Shown: piece by piece, positions 15,535-23,419 of the stretch
Numbering within the stretch: position 1 is the first letter of the stretch
Layout of the letters: the number at the start of each line of letters is the position of its first letter
Assembly: GCA_002350525.1 (NCBI GenBank)
Contig: DEFA01000022.1
Coordinates: 149,988-213,987, forward strand
Source: Lachnospiraceae bacterium UBA2864
GTDB taxonomy: Bacteria; Bacillota; Clostridia; Lachnospirales; Lachnospiraceae
Direction: 5' to 3'
Length of the DNA: 64,000 nucleotides
Notes under the pieces: model-generated
What the model saw: only the letters and a program-made list of their open reading frames with translations
What the model was told of the DNA's origin: nothing
The model's database searches: none
Made by a program: the position numbers and the translations under genes

Positions 15535-17982
15535 ATGTCGAAGTTTATTCTAGCATTTGAAAACATCAAAAAAGAGGATATTCCGTCGGCAGGCGGAAAG
15601 GGTGCGAACCTTGGAGAGATGACCGCTGCAGGTATAAGTATTCCGAAGGGTGGAGTACTGCTTGCGGGCGCGTATGATGAATATATGAGAACTAACGGTA
15701 TCGACCCGGCAAAGTATGATAGCGCAAAGCTGCTTAGAGAAGCCATAGTAAATGGCAGGCTGCCGGAAGATATAGTAAAGGAAGTTGAAGAGTTTTATGC
15801 CACGCTCGGTGACGGAAATGCGAGAGTAGCAGTAAGATCATCAGCGACTGCGGAGGACCTTGATGACGCGAGCTTTGCGGGACAGCAGGAGACATATCTG
15901 AATGTTATCGGCATATCGGAGCTGCTCGATAAGATAAAGCGGTGCTATGCGTCTCTCTGGGGTGACAGAGCTGTAAGCTACAGGAAAAATTCGGGTTATG
16001 ATAAGGAAAAGGTAGCGCTGGCTGTTGTAATTCAGGAAATGGTTGAGAGTGAATCAGCCGGAGTCATGTTTACCGCAGACCCTGCAGGAGAAAAGGAAAA
16101 TGTGCATATCAATGCTGCTTACGGACTTGGAGAAGCAGTAGTATCGGGAATAGTAAGTCCTGATGAATATATCTGCAGCCGCGACGGAAAAGTAATAAAG
16201 AAGCTCATCGGCAGCAAGGAAGAGGAGATAATATACAGCAGAGATGCAGCAGGCACCGTAAAGGTTGCTGTTGATGAGGATAGGCGTAAGCAGGCCGTGC
16301 TCAGTGATGAGCTGATCAAAGCACTTGTTGCGGAAGGTATAAAGATTCAAAAGCATTACGGTCATCCGATGGATATAGAGTGGGCTGTGAGAAACGGTGA
16401 GATATACATTTTACAGGCAAGAAGTATAACCACACTTAAAGAAAATGATGCTAAAGTTTTCACCGAAAAGGATTTCGAGGGATATCCGAAGATTCAGCCG
16501 GCAAAAGGTGCGATGAGGGAAAATGTGCTCTTCAATCTTGAAAAGAATCCGACGCCTTATTATCCGCTGGATCATGATTTCGGCGGCTTCGTAGGTGAGC
16601 AGAAGGATATACTCTTTAGAGAAATCGGTGTGGAGTTTAAGGGTGGAATGTATCCTATCGATAAGGACGGAATTTCTTATCAGTCCGCAAATAAGATCAG
16701 GATTACCAAGAATATATTTGCACTTCCTAAATATATTAAGCTCGTAAAAAATATAGATAACAATGTGAAATGTGCGGATGAATCTCTGAAGGAATGCAGG
16801 GAAAGCTTTGAGAGAGAAAAGCTTACCAAGAAGTCGGATGCAAAGGAGATAGGTGAAGCATTAAAGAGAATGAGAGAACTTATCGGAAAGACTGCATATG
16901 ACAGATTTCTGTATGCATTATTCCCGAATGCAATCGAAAGCCACAGTGTTACAAAGGTTCTCAGGAAGGTGGATGAAAAGCTTAATGCATATGATATCCT
17001 TGAAGGACTCAGCTATGTGACAGCCGATATGAACCGTGCTATGAAAGATCTTTGCATTTATATCGGGAAAGATGAGAAGATGGTATCGACTGTAATGGAA
17101 AAGGATTATAAGTCGATATGCAGTACTTATCCTGAACTCGGTAAGAAGCTTGAAACATTTATCGGAAGATACGGAAGCAAGTCGGATTTTAACTGCTACT
17201 GTTTTATATCGGAAACGTGGAGAGATAATCCGGACAGATTCATCAATATATTCAGACCTATGCTGAAGAGTGGCGGAGAGAGTGTTGCATCTAAGGAAGA
17301 AAGCGAACAGCACTTTAAGGAACTGATGAATCGAGTAAAGAAGGCAGTGTCGCCAAGAAAATATGCGGATTTTAAGAGACGTGTTAAGGGACTCAGACAT
17401 TATCACTATATCAGAGAGGCAACTCAGTATCTGTGGGAATCGGAGTTTGAATACTGCAGAGAACTCTTGAGAAGACTTTCCGATACTATGAGTGTTTCAT
17501 ATGAAGACCTTATGTATCTTTTTGCTGAAGAGTTATTTGAAGTCTGTGATGCAGGTAAGCTCGGAGATAAGGAGAAGGTTATTGCAGCGAGAAAAGATAA
17601 ACGTGATTTTGCAGTTGCTTACTGGGATAAATGTATGAAGGACGCACTTATGAGAGATGATGATTCAATCCGTGGAGTAGGTGCTTCCAACGGACAGGTG
17701 AAGGGAAGAGTATGTGTGGTTCATTCACCTGCGGAATTCTATAAGCTTGAGAAGGGTGACATTTTGGTATGTAACTACACGGATCCCGAATGGACACCGC
17801 TTTTCGTTCTTGCAGCGGGAGTTGTAGTGGATACGGGTGGAACACTCTCACATGCAGCGATAGTTGCCAGAGAGTATAACATCCCGGCAGTTCTCGCAAC
17901 GGGAGATGCAACATCAAAGCTTAAAGACGGAGACACAGTACTTGTAAATGCTGCGGAGGGCAGTGTCACAGTACTGGCATAA
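15535..17982 (+). CDS. PEP-synthase-like phosphotransferase with rifampin-phosphotransferase domain order
   Basis: An 815-residue enzyme. Residues 1-310 form an ATP-grasp domain of the PEP synthase type ('GGKGANLGEMT' at 20-30, 'RSSATAEDLDDASFAGQQET' at 101-120). A long middle domain (about 330-690) matches no part of PEP synthase I recognise. The C-terminal end is the swivelling phosphohistidine domain with 'GGTLSHAAIVARE' (His773). The C-terminal PEP-binding barrel of true PEP synthase is absent, so PEP synthesis is unlikely. This order matches rifampin phosphotransferase, which moves a phosphate from ATP through the histidine to a drug. The context (TetR, MATE) supports detoxification; the substrate is not established. 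SD AAAGGAGG precedes ATG 15535. Confidence 0.75.
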   Translation: MSKFILAFENIKKEDIPSAGGKGANLGEMTAAGISIPKGGVLLAGAYDEYMRTNGIDPAKYDSAKLLREAIVNGRLPEDIVKEVEEFYATLGDGNARVAVRSSATAEDLDDASFAGQQETYLNVIGISELLDKIKRCYASLWGDRAVSYRKNSGYDKEKVALAVVIQEMVESESAGVMFTADPAGEKENVHINAAYGLGEAVVSGIVSPDEYICSRDGKVIKKLIGSKEEEIIYSRDAAGTVKVAVDEDRRKQAVLSDELIKALVAEGIKIQKHYGHPMDIEWAVRNGEIYILQARSITTLKENDAKVFTEKDFEGYPKIQPAKGAMRENVLFNLEKNPTPYYPLDHDFGGFVGEQKDILFREIGVEFKGGMYPIDKDGISYQSANKIRITKNIFALPKYIKLVKNIDNNVKCADESLKECRESFEREKLTKKSDAKEIGEALKRMRELIGKTAYDRFLYALFPNAIESHSVTKVLRKVDEKLNAYDILEGLSYVTADMNRAMKDLCIYIGKDEKMVSTVMEKDYKSICSTYPELGKKLETFIGRYGSKSDFNCYCFISETWRDNPDRFINIFRPMLKSGGESVASKEESEQHFKELMNRVKKAVSPRKYADFKRRVKGLRHYHYIREATQYLWESEFEYCRELLRRLSDTMSVSYEDLMYLFAEELFEVCDAGKLGDKEKVIAARKDKRDFAVAYWDKCMKDALMRDDDSIRGVGASNGQVKGRVCVVHSPAEFYKLEKGDILVCNYTDPEWTPLFVLAAGVVVDTGGTLSHAAIVAREYNIPAVLATGDATSKLKDGDTVLVNAAEGSVTVLA

Positions 17983-18075
17983 ATCAGATCAGTAAATTCA
18001 CGAAGCGCTGCAACGGCCAGCTTGTTTATTGGTATAGTCCTTATGATTGCAGGGGTTATTTTTTATAAAGTTTAA
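17983..18075 (+). pseudogene. Possible C-terminal remnant of a membrane protein
   Basis: A frame without a start codon reads '...SAATASLFIGIVLMIAGVIFYKV' and stops at 18073-18075. It resembles one C-terminal transmembrane helix. It lies in the 122-bp gap after the phosphotransferase gene and may be a leftover of a deleted neighbour. The evidence is composition only. Confidence 0.25.
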
Positions 18076-18104
18076 AAAAGGGAATAATAAAAAGGGGAAA
18101 TGGA

Positions 18105-18995
18105 ATGAGCGTATCATATCGTATAGCGGAACAAGCGTGTTATATGTTGAACAGTCTTCCGATAGACGGGGCAAGAGGAATGTTGATGGGAGGCTTTAAG
18201 AAACCGAAAGATAATGTGAAACTTCCGGCATATGTAAAAAGGAGCAAGCTCATTATTGACAGGATAGAATTTGAGGGGTTTAAGATTCATCGGCTGAGAA
18301 TAAAGTCAGATAAAAAATACAGTTCAAAGGCGGTTCTGTTTCTTCCAGGTGGCGGAGGAATGGAACGAGCAACCATACTGCACTATGATACGGCTATGAA
18401 GATAGCGAAGGAAAGCGGAGCTGATGTATATATAGTACATTATCCGCTTGCACCGAAGTATAATGTAAGATATGCACTGGACTGGCTGGAAAAACTGTAC
18501 ATGGTACTCGTTAAAAAGTATTCCGACAGAAATATAACATTTCTGGGAGACAGCGCAGGAGCAAATCTGATAATCAGTCTTGCGGGAAGAGTGCATATAA
18601 AACCGGGAAAGCTTATTGTGATATCGCCGGCTTGCGGATTGGAAAACGGAAAAAACAGGAATATCAGACTTGCCATGGAACCTTTTGATCCGATATTAAA
18701 TGTGGAAATGAATGATATTATCTGCGATAACTGGTGCAAAGATGTTCCACTCGACAGTTCGGATATAAGCCCGGAATATGTGGATTATACGGGCTTTCCT
18801 AAAATGTATCTGTATTACGGAGAACATGAATTATTCTATCCTCACGTAATAAATTATATAGATATACTTAAGGAACGGGGTGTGACATTTCAAAAAACAG
18901 TTAAACCTATGTGTCATGACTGGGCTATATGCAGGTTCTTTCCTGAGGGCAGAAAAGCCGTAAAGGAAATGTGTGATATAATCGAGAGGACATGA
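18105..18995 (+). CDS. Alpha/beta hydrolase, HSL/acetyl-hydrolase type
   Basis: A 296-residue esterase-like protein of the hormone-sensitive-lipase group. The oxyanion-hole motif appears as 'LPGGGGMERAT' (about residues 80-90), the nucleophile elbow as 'GDSAGANL', the acid probably in 'YYGEHELFYP' and the histidine in 'MCHDWAICRF'. It should hydrolyse a small ester or acetylated compound in the cytoplasm; there is no signal peptide. The start ATG 18105 follows AAGGGG. It is convergent with the ketopantoate-reductase-like gene, the 3' ends being separated by a 22-bp palindrome. A distant relative is encoded at 26658. Confidence 0.82.
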   Translation: MSVSYRIAEQACYMLNSLPIDGARGMLMGGFKKPKDNVKLPAYVKRSKLIIDRIEFEGFKIHRLRIKSDKKYSSKAVLFLPGGGGMERATILHYDTAMKIAKESGADVYIVHYPLAPKYNVRYALDWLEKLYMVLVKKYSDRNITFLGDSAGANLIISLAGRVHIKPGKLIVISPACGLENGKNRNIRLAMEPFDPILNVEMNDIICDNWCKDVPLDSSDISPEYVDYTGFPKMYLYYGEHELFYPHVINYIDILKERGVTFQKTVKPMCHDWAICRFFPEGRKAVKEMCDIIERT

Positions 18996-19018
18996 GATAA
19001 AAAAACCGGGAACAGAGG

Positions 19019-19040
19019 ATAAACCGGATATCCGGTTTAT
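19019..19040 (+). terminator. 22-bp perfect palindrome between convergent genes
   Basis: The palindrome is centred on GATATC with ATAAACCG and CGGTTTAT outer arms. It reaches the stop codon of the minus-strand gene and sits 24 bp past the plus-strand stop. A bidirectional terminator is likely, although U tracts are short and the hairpin loop would be tight. Confidence 0.45.
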
Positions 19041-19984
19041 TCCTCCGAAGGAAGATATTTCATGAGAGAATCCCATACGGGCATAGCTTTTCCCGGATGG
19101 GATTTTCTATACTCATCAAATTTTCGGCTGACATATATCATTTCAGCTATGCCGTTTTTGCAGTGATCGGATATACAAAGTGTTCCGAGATATGTTCGGG
19201 ACATTATCCTGTACAGAACAAACATACCATATCCTTTGATACCGCCTTTATAGTATTCGTCTTCTTTGGGCGGCATCGGAGTAATTCCGGTACTTTTAAG
19301 ATAGTCAAAACACTCATCAGAAGCTTTGACTATTTTTTTTATATCTTTTCTTGATAGTTTCTTCAGATCATAGTCCGTCTTATAACACATCAGACAGTAG
19401 GGCATGAGTTCCGCTACATGGCTGAGATAATAGGAATACATATTGTCTATTTCCGTGACCTTATAACCTTTTACTTTGAGAGCTTTTTTGATACGAGATA
19501 CAGCTTTGGAATTGCCCGGAGAATGAAGTCCGCCGATTACGAGCTCGGTGACGGGAAGTCCGCCGGTTACGGCCTTGCCGCCTTCACGATGTCCCATGGA
19601 ATTCTGAAAACCGAACAGAATATGACGTTTGGATACGGCATGTTCCCTGATGTAGCTTTCACATCTGTCAGCTTCTAAGTTATTTCCGACGAGTACTACA
19701 AGTCGTGTGTTTACTTTGGACAGCGCATCCAGAACATTCAGCTGCTGCTGAGCCTGCATTACGGAAAAGACGATATCATATTGTTCATCTGACGGAGCTT
19801 CTCTTACAACCTTCGGATGATCGACGGTGGTTTTATGCTGATAATGATGAACTACCACAAGTCCGTTATCTCGTAATTCATCATAGGTGCTTCTCGCAAC
19901 AACGGTCACATCGTGTCCTGCTTTGCATAAAAAATGTGTGAGTAAAGAACCCAGGGCTCCTACTCCATATACAAGTATCTTCAT
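19037..19984 (-). CDS. Ketopantoate reductase-like protein (PanE/ApbA family)
   Basis: A 315-residue NAD(P)-dependent reductase-like protein. The N-terminus 'MKILVYGVGALGSLLTHFL' is a Rossmann dinucleotide-binding fold (GxGxxG), followed by 'VTVVARSTYDELRDNGL', typical of PanE/ApbA. True PanE reduces 2-dehydropantoate for coenzyme A synthesis. This copy stands alone and many paralogues have other substrates, so I do not give it the panE symbol. The start at 19984 has AAGGAT upstream on the minus strand. It is divergent from xylA with a 307-bp gap. Family good, substrate uncertain. Confidence 0.75.
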   Translation of the reverse strand: MKILVYGVGALGSLLTHFLCKAGHDVTVVARSTYDELRDNGLVVVHHYQHKTTVDHPKVVREAPSDEQYDIVFSVMQAQQQLNVLDALSKVNTRLVVLVGNNLEADRCESYIREHAVSKRHILFGFQNSMGHREGGKAVTGGLPVTELVIGGLHSPGNSKAVSRIKKALKVKGYKVTEIDNMYSYYLSHVAELMPYCLMCYKTDYDLKKLSRKDIKKIVKASDECFDYLKSTGITPMPPKEDEYYKGGIKGYGMFVLYRIMSRTYLGTLCISDHCKNGIAEMIYVSRKFDEYRKSHPGKAMPVWDSLMKYLPSEE

Positions 19985-20211
19985 TAGTTTATCCTTTCAT
20001 GATTCATTTTTGTATTTCTGTGTGTCTTTTGTCATGAATTATTCCTTTCAATATGACTGGATAAAAAACCGAGCACATGCTCTGTTTTTTGAATTTTAAG
20101 ACATATTAATGCCTTTGTCAATGAAAAAGTTAAATTTGTTTATTTTTTGTAAGATATAGATAACCGAGCGCTGCTGATTATAGAATTAAGGGATTATTCA
20201 TAAAAATGGTA
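19985..20211. other. Divergent intergenic region with a lone hairpin
   Basis: Between the ketopantoate-reductase-like gene and the xylA promoter. AAAAAACCGAGCA (20063-20075) and TGCTCTGTTTTTT (20078-20090) form a terminator-like hairpin, symmetric so that it has U tracts on both strands. It lies between divergent genes, where no transcript should end, so it may insulate the two promoters or mark a lost gene. I see no coding sequence here. Confidence 0.45.
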
Positions 20212-20275
20212 GTGACATTGTGAATAAAAAATGATATAGTTAGACTTATATAAAATATATTATATATAACTAACT
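20212..20275 (+). promoter_or_regulatory. Promoter and AT-rich leader hairpin of xylA
   Basis: GTGACA (20212-20217) and TATAGT (20235-20240, with TGA before it) are 17 bp apart. At the start point AGTTAG (20238-20243) and CTAACT (20270-20275) bracket an AT-only stem, a hairpin at the very 5' end of the message ending 4 nt before GGAGG. I recognise no catabolite-response element. Confidence 0.5.
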
Positions 20276-20291
20276 ATATGGAGGTATTTAA

Positions 20292-21620
20292 ATGAGTGAA
20301 ATATTCAGTAACGTTCCGGTTATAAAGTATGAGGGACCGGACAGTAAGAACCCTTTTGCATTTAAGTATTATGATCCGGAGAAAGTAATACTCGGAAAGA
20401 AGATGAAGGAGCATCTTCCGTTCGCGATGGCCTGGTGGCATAATCTCGGTGCAAACGGAGTTGATATGTTCGGACGAGGAACTATCGATAAAAGATTCGG
20501 AGCTGCTGAAGAAGGAACGATGGAGCATGCAAAGGCTAAGGTTGATGCGGGAATAGAATTCATGCAGAAGCTTGGTATAGAGTATTACTGTTTCCATGAT
20601 GTGGATCTTGTTCCGGAAGCTGACGATATTAATGAGACTAACAGAAGACTTGATGAGCTTACGGATTATCTCAAGGAGAAGACAGAAGGAACAAACATCA
20701 AGTGTCTTTGGGGAACAGCTAACATGTTCAGTAATCCTCGTTTTATGAACGGTGCGGGCAGTACTAACAATGTAGACGTATACTGCTTTGCGGCTGCACA
20801 GGTTAAGAAGGCTATTGAACTTACGGTAAAGCTTGGTGGTAAGGGTTATGTATTCTGGGGAGGACGTGAAGGTTATGAGACTCTTCTCAATACGGAAGTT
20901 AAGCTTGAACAGGAGAACATTGCGAATCTTATGAAGATGGCACGTGACTACGGAAGAAGCATAGGATTCGAAGGAACATTCCTTATCGAGCCTAAGCCGA
21001 AGGAACCGATGAAGCATCAGTATGATTATGATGCCGCAACAGCTATCGGATTCCTTAGACAGTACGGCCTTGATAAAGATTTCAAGATGAACATCGAAGC
21101 AAATCATGCAACTCTTGCAGGACATACATTCCAGCATGAACTCAGGATCAGCCGTATAAATGATATGCTCGGCTCGATAGATGCCAACCAGGGCGATGTC
21201 ATGCTCGGATGGGATACGGACTGCTTCCCAAGTAATGTATATGATACAACTCTTGCGATGTATGAGATCGTTAAGAACGGCGGACTTCCTGTCGGTATTA
21301 ACTTTGACTCCAAGAACAGACGTCCAAGCAATACTTATGAAGATATGTTCCATGCATTTATCCTCGGTATGGATTCCTTTGCACTTGGACTTATCAAGGC
21401 GGCTGAGATCATTGAAGACGGCCGTATAGAAGGATTTGTTGATAAGAAGTATGAGAGCTTTAAATCAGAGCTCGGACAGAAGATAAGAAAGGGAGAAACA
21501 ACTCTCGAAGAACTTGCGGCAAGAGCTGCAGAACTTAAGGCTCCTGAAAATCCTATATCAGGTCAGCAGGAGTATCTGGAAGGAGTGCTTAATAACATCA
21601 TCCTTTCGGGAATTAAATAG
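20292..21620 (+). CDS. xylA: Xylose isomerase
   Basis: A 442-residue class II xylose isomerase converting D-xylose to D-xylulose (and glucose to fructose) with two divalent metals. Characteristic segments are 'MAWWHNLGANGVDMFGRGT', 'YYCFHDVDLVPE' (catalytic His and Asp), 'KCLWGTANMFSNPRFMNGA', 'VFWGGREGYETLLNT', 'LIEPKPKEPMKHQYDYD', 'NHATLAGHTF' and 'MLGWDTDCFPS'. Length matches the family. GGAGG is 7 nt before ATG 20292. No xylulokinase or xylose transporter is adjacent in the window. It is monocistronic with its own promoter, leader hairpin and strong terminator. Confidence 0.97.
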   Translation: MSEIFSNVPVIKYEGPDSKNPFAFKYYDPEKVILGKKMKEHLPFAMAWWHNLGANGVDMFGRGTIDKRFGAAEEGTMEHAKAKVDAGIEFMQKLGIEYYCFHDVDLVPEADDINETNRRLDELTDYLKEKTEGTNIKCLWGTANMFSNPRFMNGAGSTNNVDVYCFAAAQVKKAIELTVKLGGKGYVFWGGREGYETLLNTEVKLEQENIANLMKMARDYGRSIGFEGTFLIEPKPKEPMKHQYDYDAATAIGFLRQYGLDKDFKMNIEANHATLAGHTFQHELRISRINDMLGSIDANQGDVMLGWDTDCFPSNVYDTTLAMYEIVKNGGLPVGINFDSKNRRPSNTYEDMFHAFILGMDSFALGLIKAAEIIEDGRIEGFVDKKYESFKSELGQKIRKGETTLEELAARAAELKAPENPISGQQEYLEGVLNNIILSGIK

Positions 21621-21652
21621 TTTAACCTATGGTTATTTTTCAACTTCTCCCA

Positions 21653-21677
21653 GCCCCGCTTCGGCGGGGCTTTTTTT
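21653..21677 (+). terminator. Rho-independent terminator of xylA
   Basis: GCCCCGC (21653-21659) and GCGGGGC (21664-21670) close a TTCG tetraloop followed by seven T. Confidence 0.92.
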
Positions 21678-21678
21678 C

Positions 21679-21862
21679 AGGTTGAGACTGACAGGTGATC
21701 CCGCTGTATCCGCTTTAGGTAAAGACGGCAATACCGTCCATGGTGGGAATGATAGTCAGTACCGTATATTCCATGACGGACATATACTTTGTGGTAAAGC
21801 TGAAGGATGAAGATATGGTTCTGGTTAATGCGACAGAAGGAAATGTGGTACTTCTCAAATAG
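21679..21862 (+). pseudogene. Chimeric relic: start of a MATE gene fused to the end of a PEP-synthase-like phosphotransferase gene
   Basis: The bases translate, across one frameshift and one stop, as 'RLTGDP', 'LYPL', stop, 'VKTAIPSMVGMIVSTVYSM', 'TDIYFVVKL', then 'KDEDMVLVNATEGNVVLLK' and a stop codon. The first part matches residues 15-51 of the intact MATE protein at 14146 ('RLTGQPLYPLLVKMSIPSM', 'GMIVSTVYSMTDTYFVGKL'). The last part matches the C-terminus of the intact phosphotransferase at 15535 ('KLKDGDTVLVNAAEGSVTVL'). The junction is at a shared Lys-Leu codon pair, AAAGCT in both parents. A second MATE-phosphotransferase pair therefore once lay here and collapsed by deletion. Confidence 0.8.
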
Positions 21863-21902
21863 TGTTTATTGTGATATCATATCGAGTTAGATTAGTCTAA
21901 CT
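21852..21902 (+). promoter_or_regulatory. pepC promoter with GTTAGA-N4-TCTAAC operator
   Basis: An extended -10, TGA-TATCAT (-10 at 21875-21880), lies 17 bp after a weak TTCTCA. Four bases later comes the 18-bp palindrome AGTTAGATTAGTCTAACT (21885-21902), covering the start point. The same palindrome recurs at 23375, 29913 and 34488. Confidence 0.65.
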
Positions 21903-21922
21903 ACAGGAGGATATGAAACATA

Positions 21923-23263
21923 ATGAATAAAGAAATAAGTTTTGAAGATATCAAAGATTTTGAAGAAGACTTTAGTAAGGATAGAGCAAATACTCTTGCA
22001 ATGAATGCTGCAACATCAAACGGCATTAATGCCGCAGCGATGAGTCATGAGGCAAAGGCTGTAAACCAGTTTGGGTTCTCCGTTGAAGTTGAAGCAGGAA
22101 AGGTATGCAACCAGAAACAGTCGGGACGATGCTGGATGTTTGCATCATACAATGTTATGAGACTTGAGATAATGAAGAAGCTTAATATAGAGAATATGGA
22201 ACTTAGCCAGAATTATCCGCTGTTCTATGATAAGCTTGAGAAGGCCAATCATTTCCTTGAGAATATGCTTGACGTAATAGATGAACCACTCGACAGCAGA
22301 GTTGTGAGCTTTCTTCTGACTGATCCTATGGGGGACGGTGGACAGTGGGATATGTTCAGAAGTCTTGTGGCAAAGTATGGTGTTGTACCAAAGGAGGTTA
22401 TGCCTGAAACAACTGCATCAAGTGCTACAAGAGAACTGGATACATATCTTACTACAAAACTTCGCGAATTTGCGTCTCAGTTCAGAAAGAAGTATGCAGC
22501 CGGTGTATCTCTTGATGATCTCAGGACTGACAAAAAAGAAATGATGAAGGTTATCTACCGCATGTTGGTTATCGCACTTGGAAAGCCGCCTGTACGCTTT
22601 ACATGGGAGACCAGAGATAAGGATAAGAAGTTTATCAAGGTGGCAGATATAACACCGCAGGACTTCTTCAAGGAATATGTTGGATGGAATCTGGATGATT
22701 ATATAACAGTCATCAATGCACCTACGAAGGATAAGCCTTACGGAAAGACTTACACAGTGCAGTATCTTGGAAATGTAAGAGAAGGAGCATATCCGGTCAA
22801 GTATCTGAATCTTCCGATGGATGATTTAAGAGATCTGGCTATAAAGCAGCTGAAGGATGGAAAAGCTGTATGGTTCGGAAGTGATGTGGGACAGTTCTCT
22901 GATAGAAAGGGAGGATACCTTACATCAGATATTCTGAAAGTTGATGAACTCTTTAATACAGAATTTGGAATGACAAAAGAGGAGCGTCTTGACTATGGAG
23001 ACAGCATGATGACCCATGCTATGGTTATAACCGGAGTAGATCTGGATGACGAAGATAAGCCGATCAGATGGAAGGTTGAAAACAGCTGGGGAGAAGATGT
23101 CGGAGAAAAAGGCTTCTATGTAATGGATGATAAGTGGTTTGGAGAGTACGCATTTCAGATTCTTTTAGAGAGAAAGTATCTGTCTGAAGAACAGAAGGCC
23201 GCTTTTGATACAGCACCGATAGTACTTAAGCCATGGGATCCGATGGGGAGTCTGGCAATTTAA
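21923..23263 (+). CDS. pepC: Aminopeptidase C / bleomycin hydrolase family (C1B)
   Basis: A 446-residue cysteine aminopeptidase of the PepC/bleomycin hydrolase family, a cytoplasmic enzyme that trims N-terminal residues from peptides. The catalytic triad is visible: Cys70 in 'QSGRCWMFAS', His365 in 'MTHAMVITGV' and Asn387 in 'VENSWGEDVG'. Length is standard. ATG 21923 lies 12 nt after AGGAGG, slightly long but the only sensible start; an ATG at 21913 opens only five codons. Its promoter carries the GTTAGA-N4-TCTAAC palindrome found upstream of feoAB, so it may be metal-regulated. Confidence 0.93.
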   Translation: MNKEISFEDIKDFEEDFSKDRANTLAMNAATSNGINAAAMSHEAKAVNQFGFSVEVEAGKVCNQKQSGRCWMFASYNVMRLEIMKKLNIENMELSQNYPLFYDKLEKANHFLENMLDVIDEPLDSRVVSFLLTDPMGDGGQWDMFRSLVAKYGVVPKEVMPETTASSATRELDTYLTTKLREFASQFRKKYAAGVSLDDLRTDKKEMMKVIYRMLVIALGKPPVRFTWETRDKDKKFIKVADITPQDFFKEYVGWNLDDYITVINAPTKDKPYGKTYTVQYLGNVREGAYPVKYLNLPMDDLRDLAIKQLKDGKAVWFGSDVGQFSDRKGGYLTSDILKVDELFNTEFGMTKEERLDYGDSMMTHAMVITGVDLDDEDKPIRWKVENSWGEDVGEKGFYVMDDKWFGEYAFQILLERKYLSEEQKAAFDTAPIVLKPWDPMGSLAI

Positions 23264-23275
23264 TATGAATTTTTT

Positions 23276-23318
23276 AGTCGATAAGTATATCTTGAAAGTA
23301 TGCTTATCGGCTTTTTTG
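23276..23318 (+). terminator. Rho-independent terminator of pepC
   Basis: AGTCGATAAG (23276-23285) pairs with CTTATCGGCT (23303-23312) with one G-U pair, followed by a T run. Confidence 0.75.
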
Positions 23319-23341
23319 CTTGATAATAAAGAGAAATATTT

Positions 23342-23392
23342 TTGCAACTCATTCGGTTATGTGTTACTATATGGAGTTAGACAAACTTAACT
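23342..23392 (+). promoter_or_regulatory. Promoter of the seven-gene operon with imperfect GTTAGA palindrome
   Basis: TTGCAA (23342-23347) and an extended TGT-TACTAT (-10 at 23365-23370) are 17 bp apart. AGTTAGACAAACTTAACT (23375-23392) starts 4 bases after the -10, the same spacing as at pepC. The right half differs at two positions from the perfect sites. Confidence 0.6.
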
Positions 23393-23419
23393 ATATGAAT
23401 ATATATGAGGTGTGCGCAA

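Noticed and set aside
15535..17982. Annotation as phosphoenolpyruvate synthase (ppsA)
   Set aside because: The protein lacks the C-terminal PEP-binding barrel and has its phosphohistidine domain at the very end, unlike PEP synthase.
19019..19040. Attachment site or restriction-system palindrome
   Set aside because: The 22-bp palindrome lies between convergent genes and includes a stop codon; a bidirectional terminator explains it and no second copy was seen.
20238..20275. A fifth GTTAGA-N4-TCTAAC operator at xylA
   Set aside because: Only the outer AGTTAG and CTAACT arms are present with 26 bases between them; the spacing does not match the other sites, so it is described as a leader hairpin instead.
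20274..21353. A 359-codon open frame on the minus strand across xylA
   Set aside because: It is fully antisense to xylose isomerase, has Cys/His/Ile-rich composition typical of a shadow frame, and shows no ribosome site or domain.
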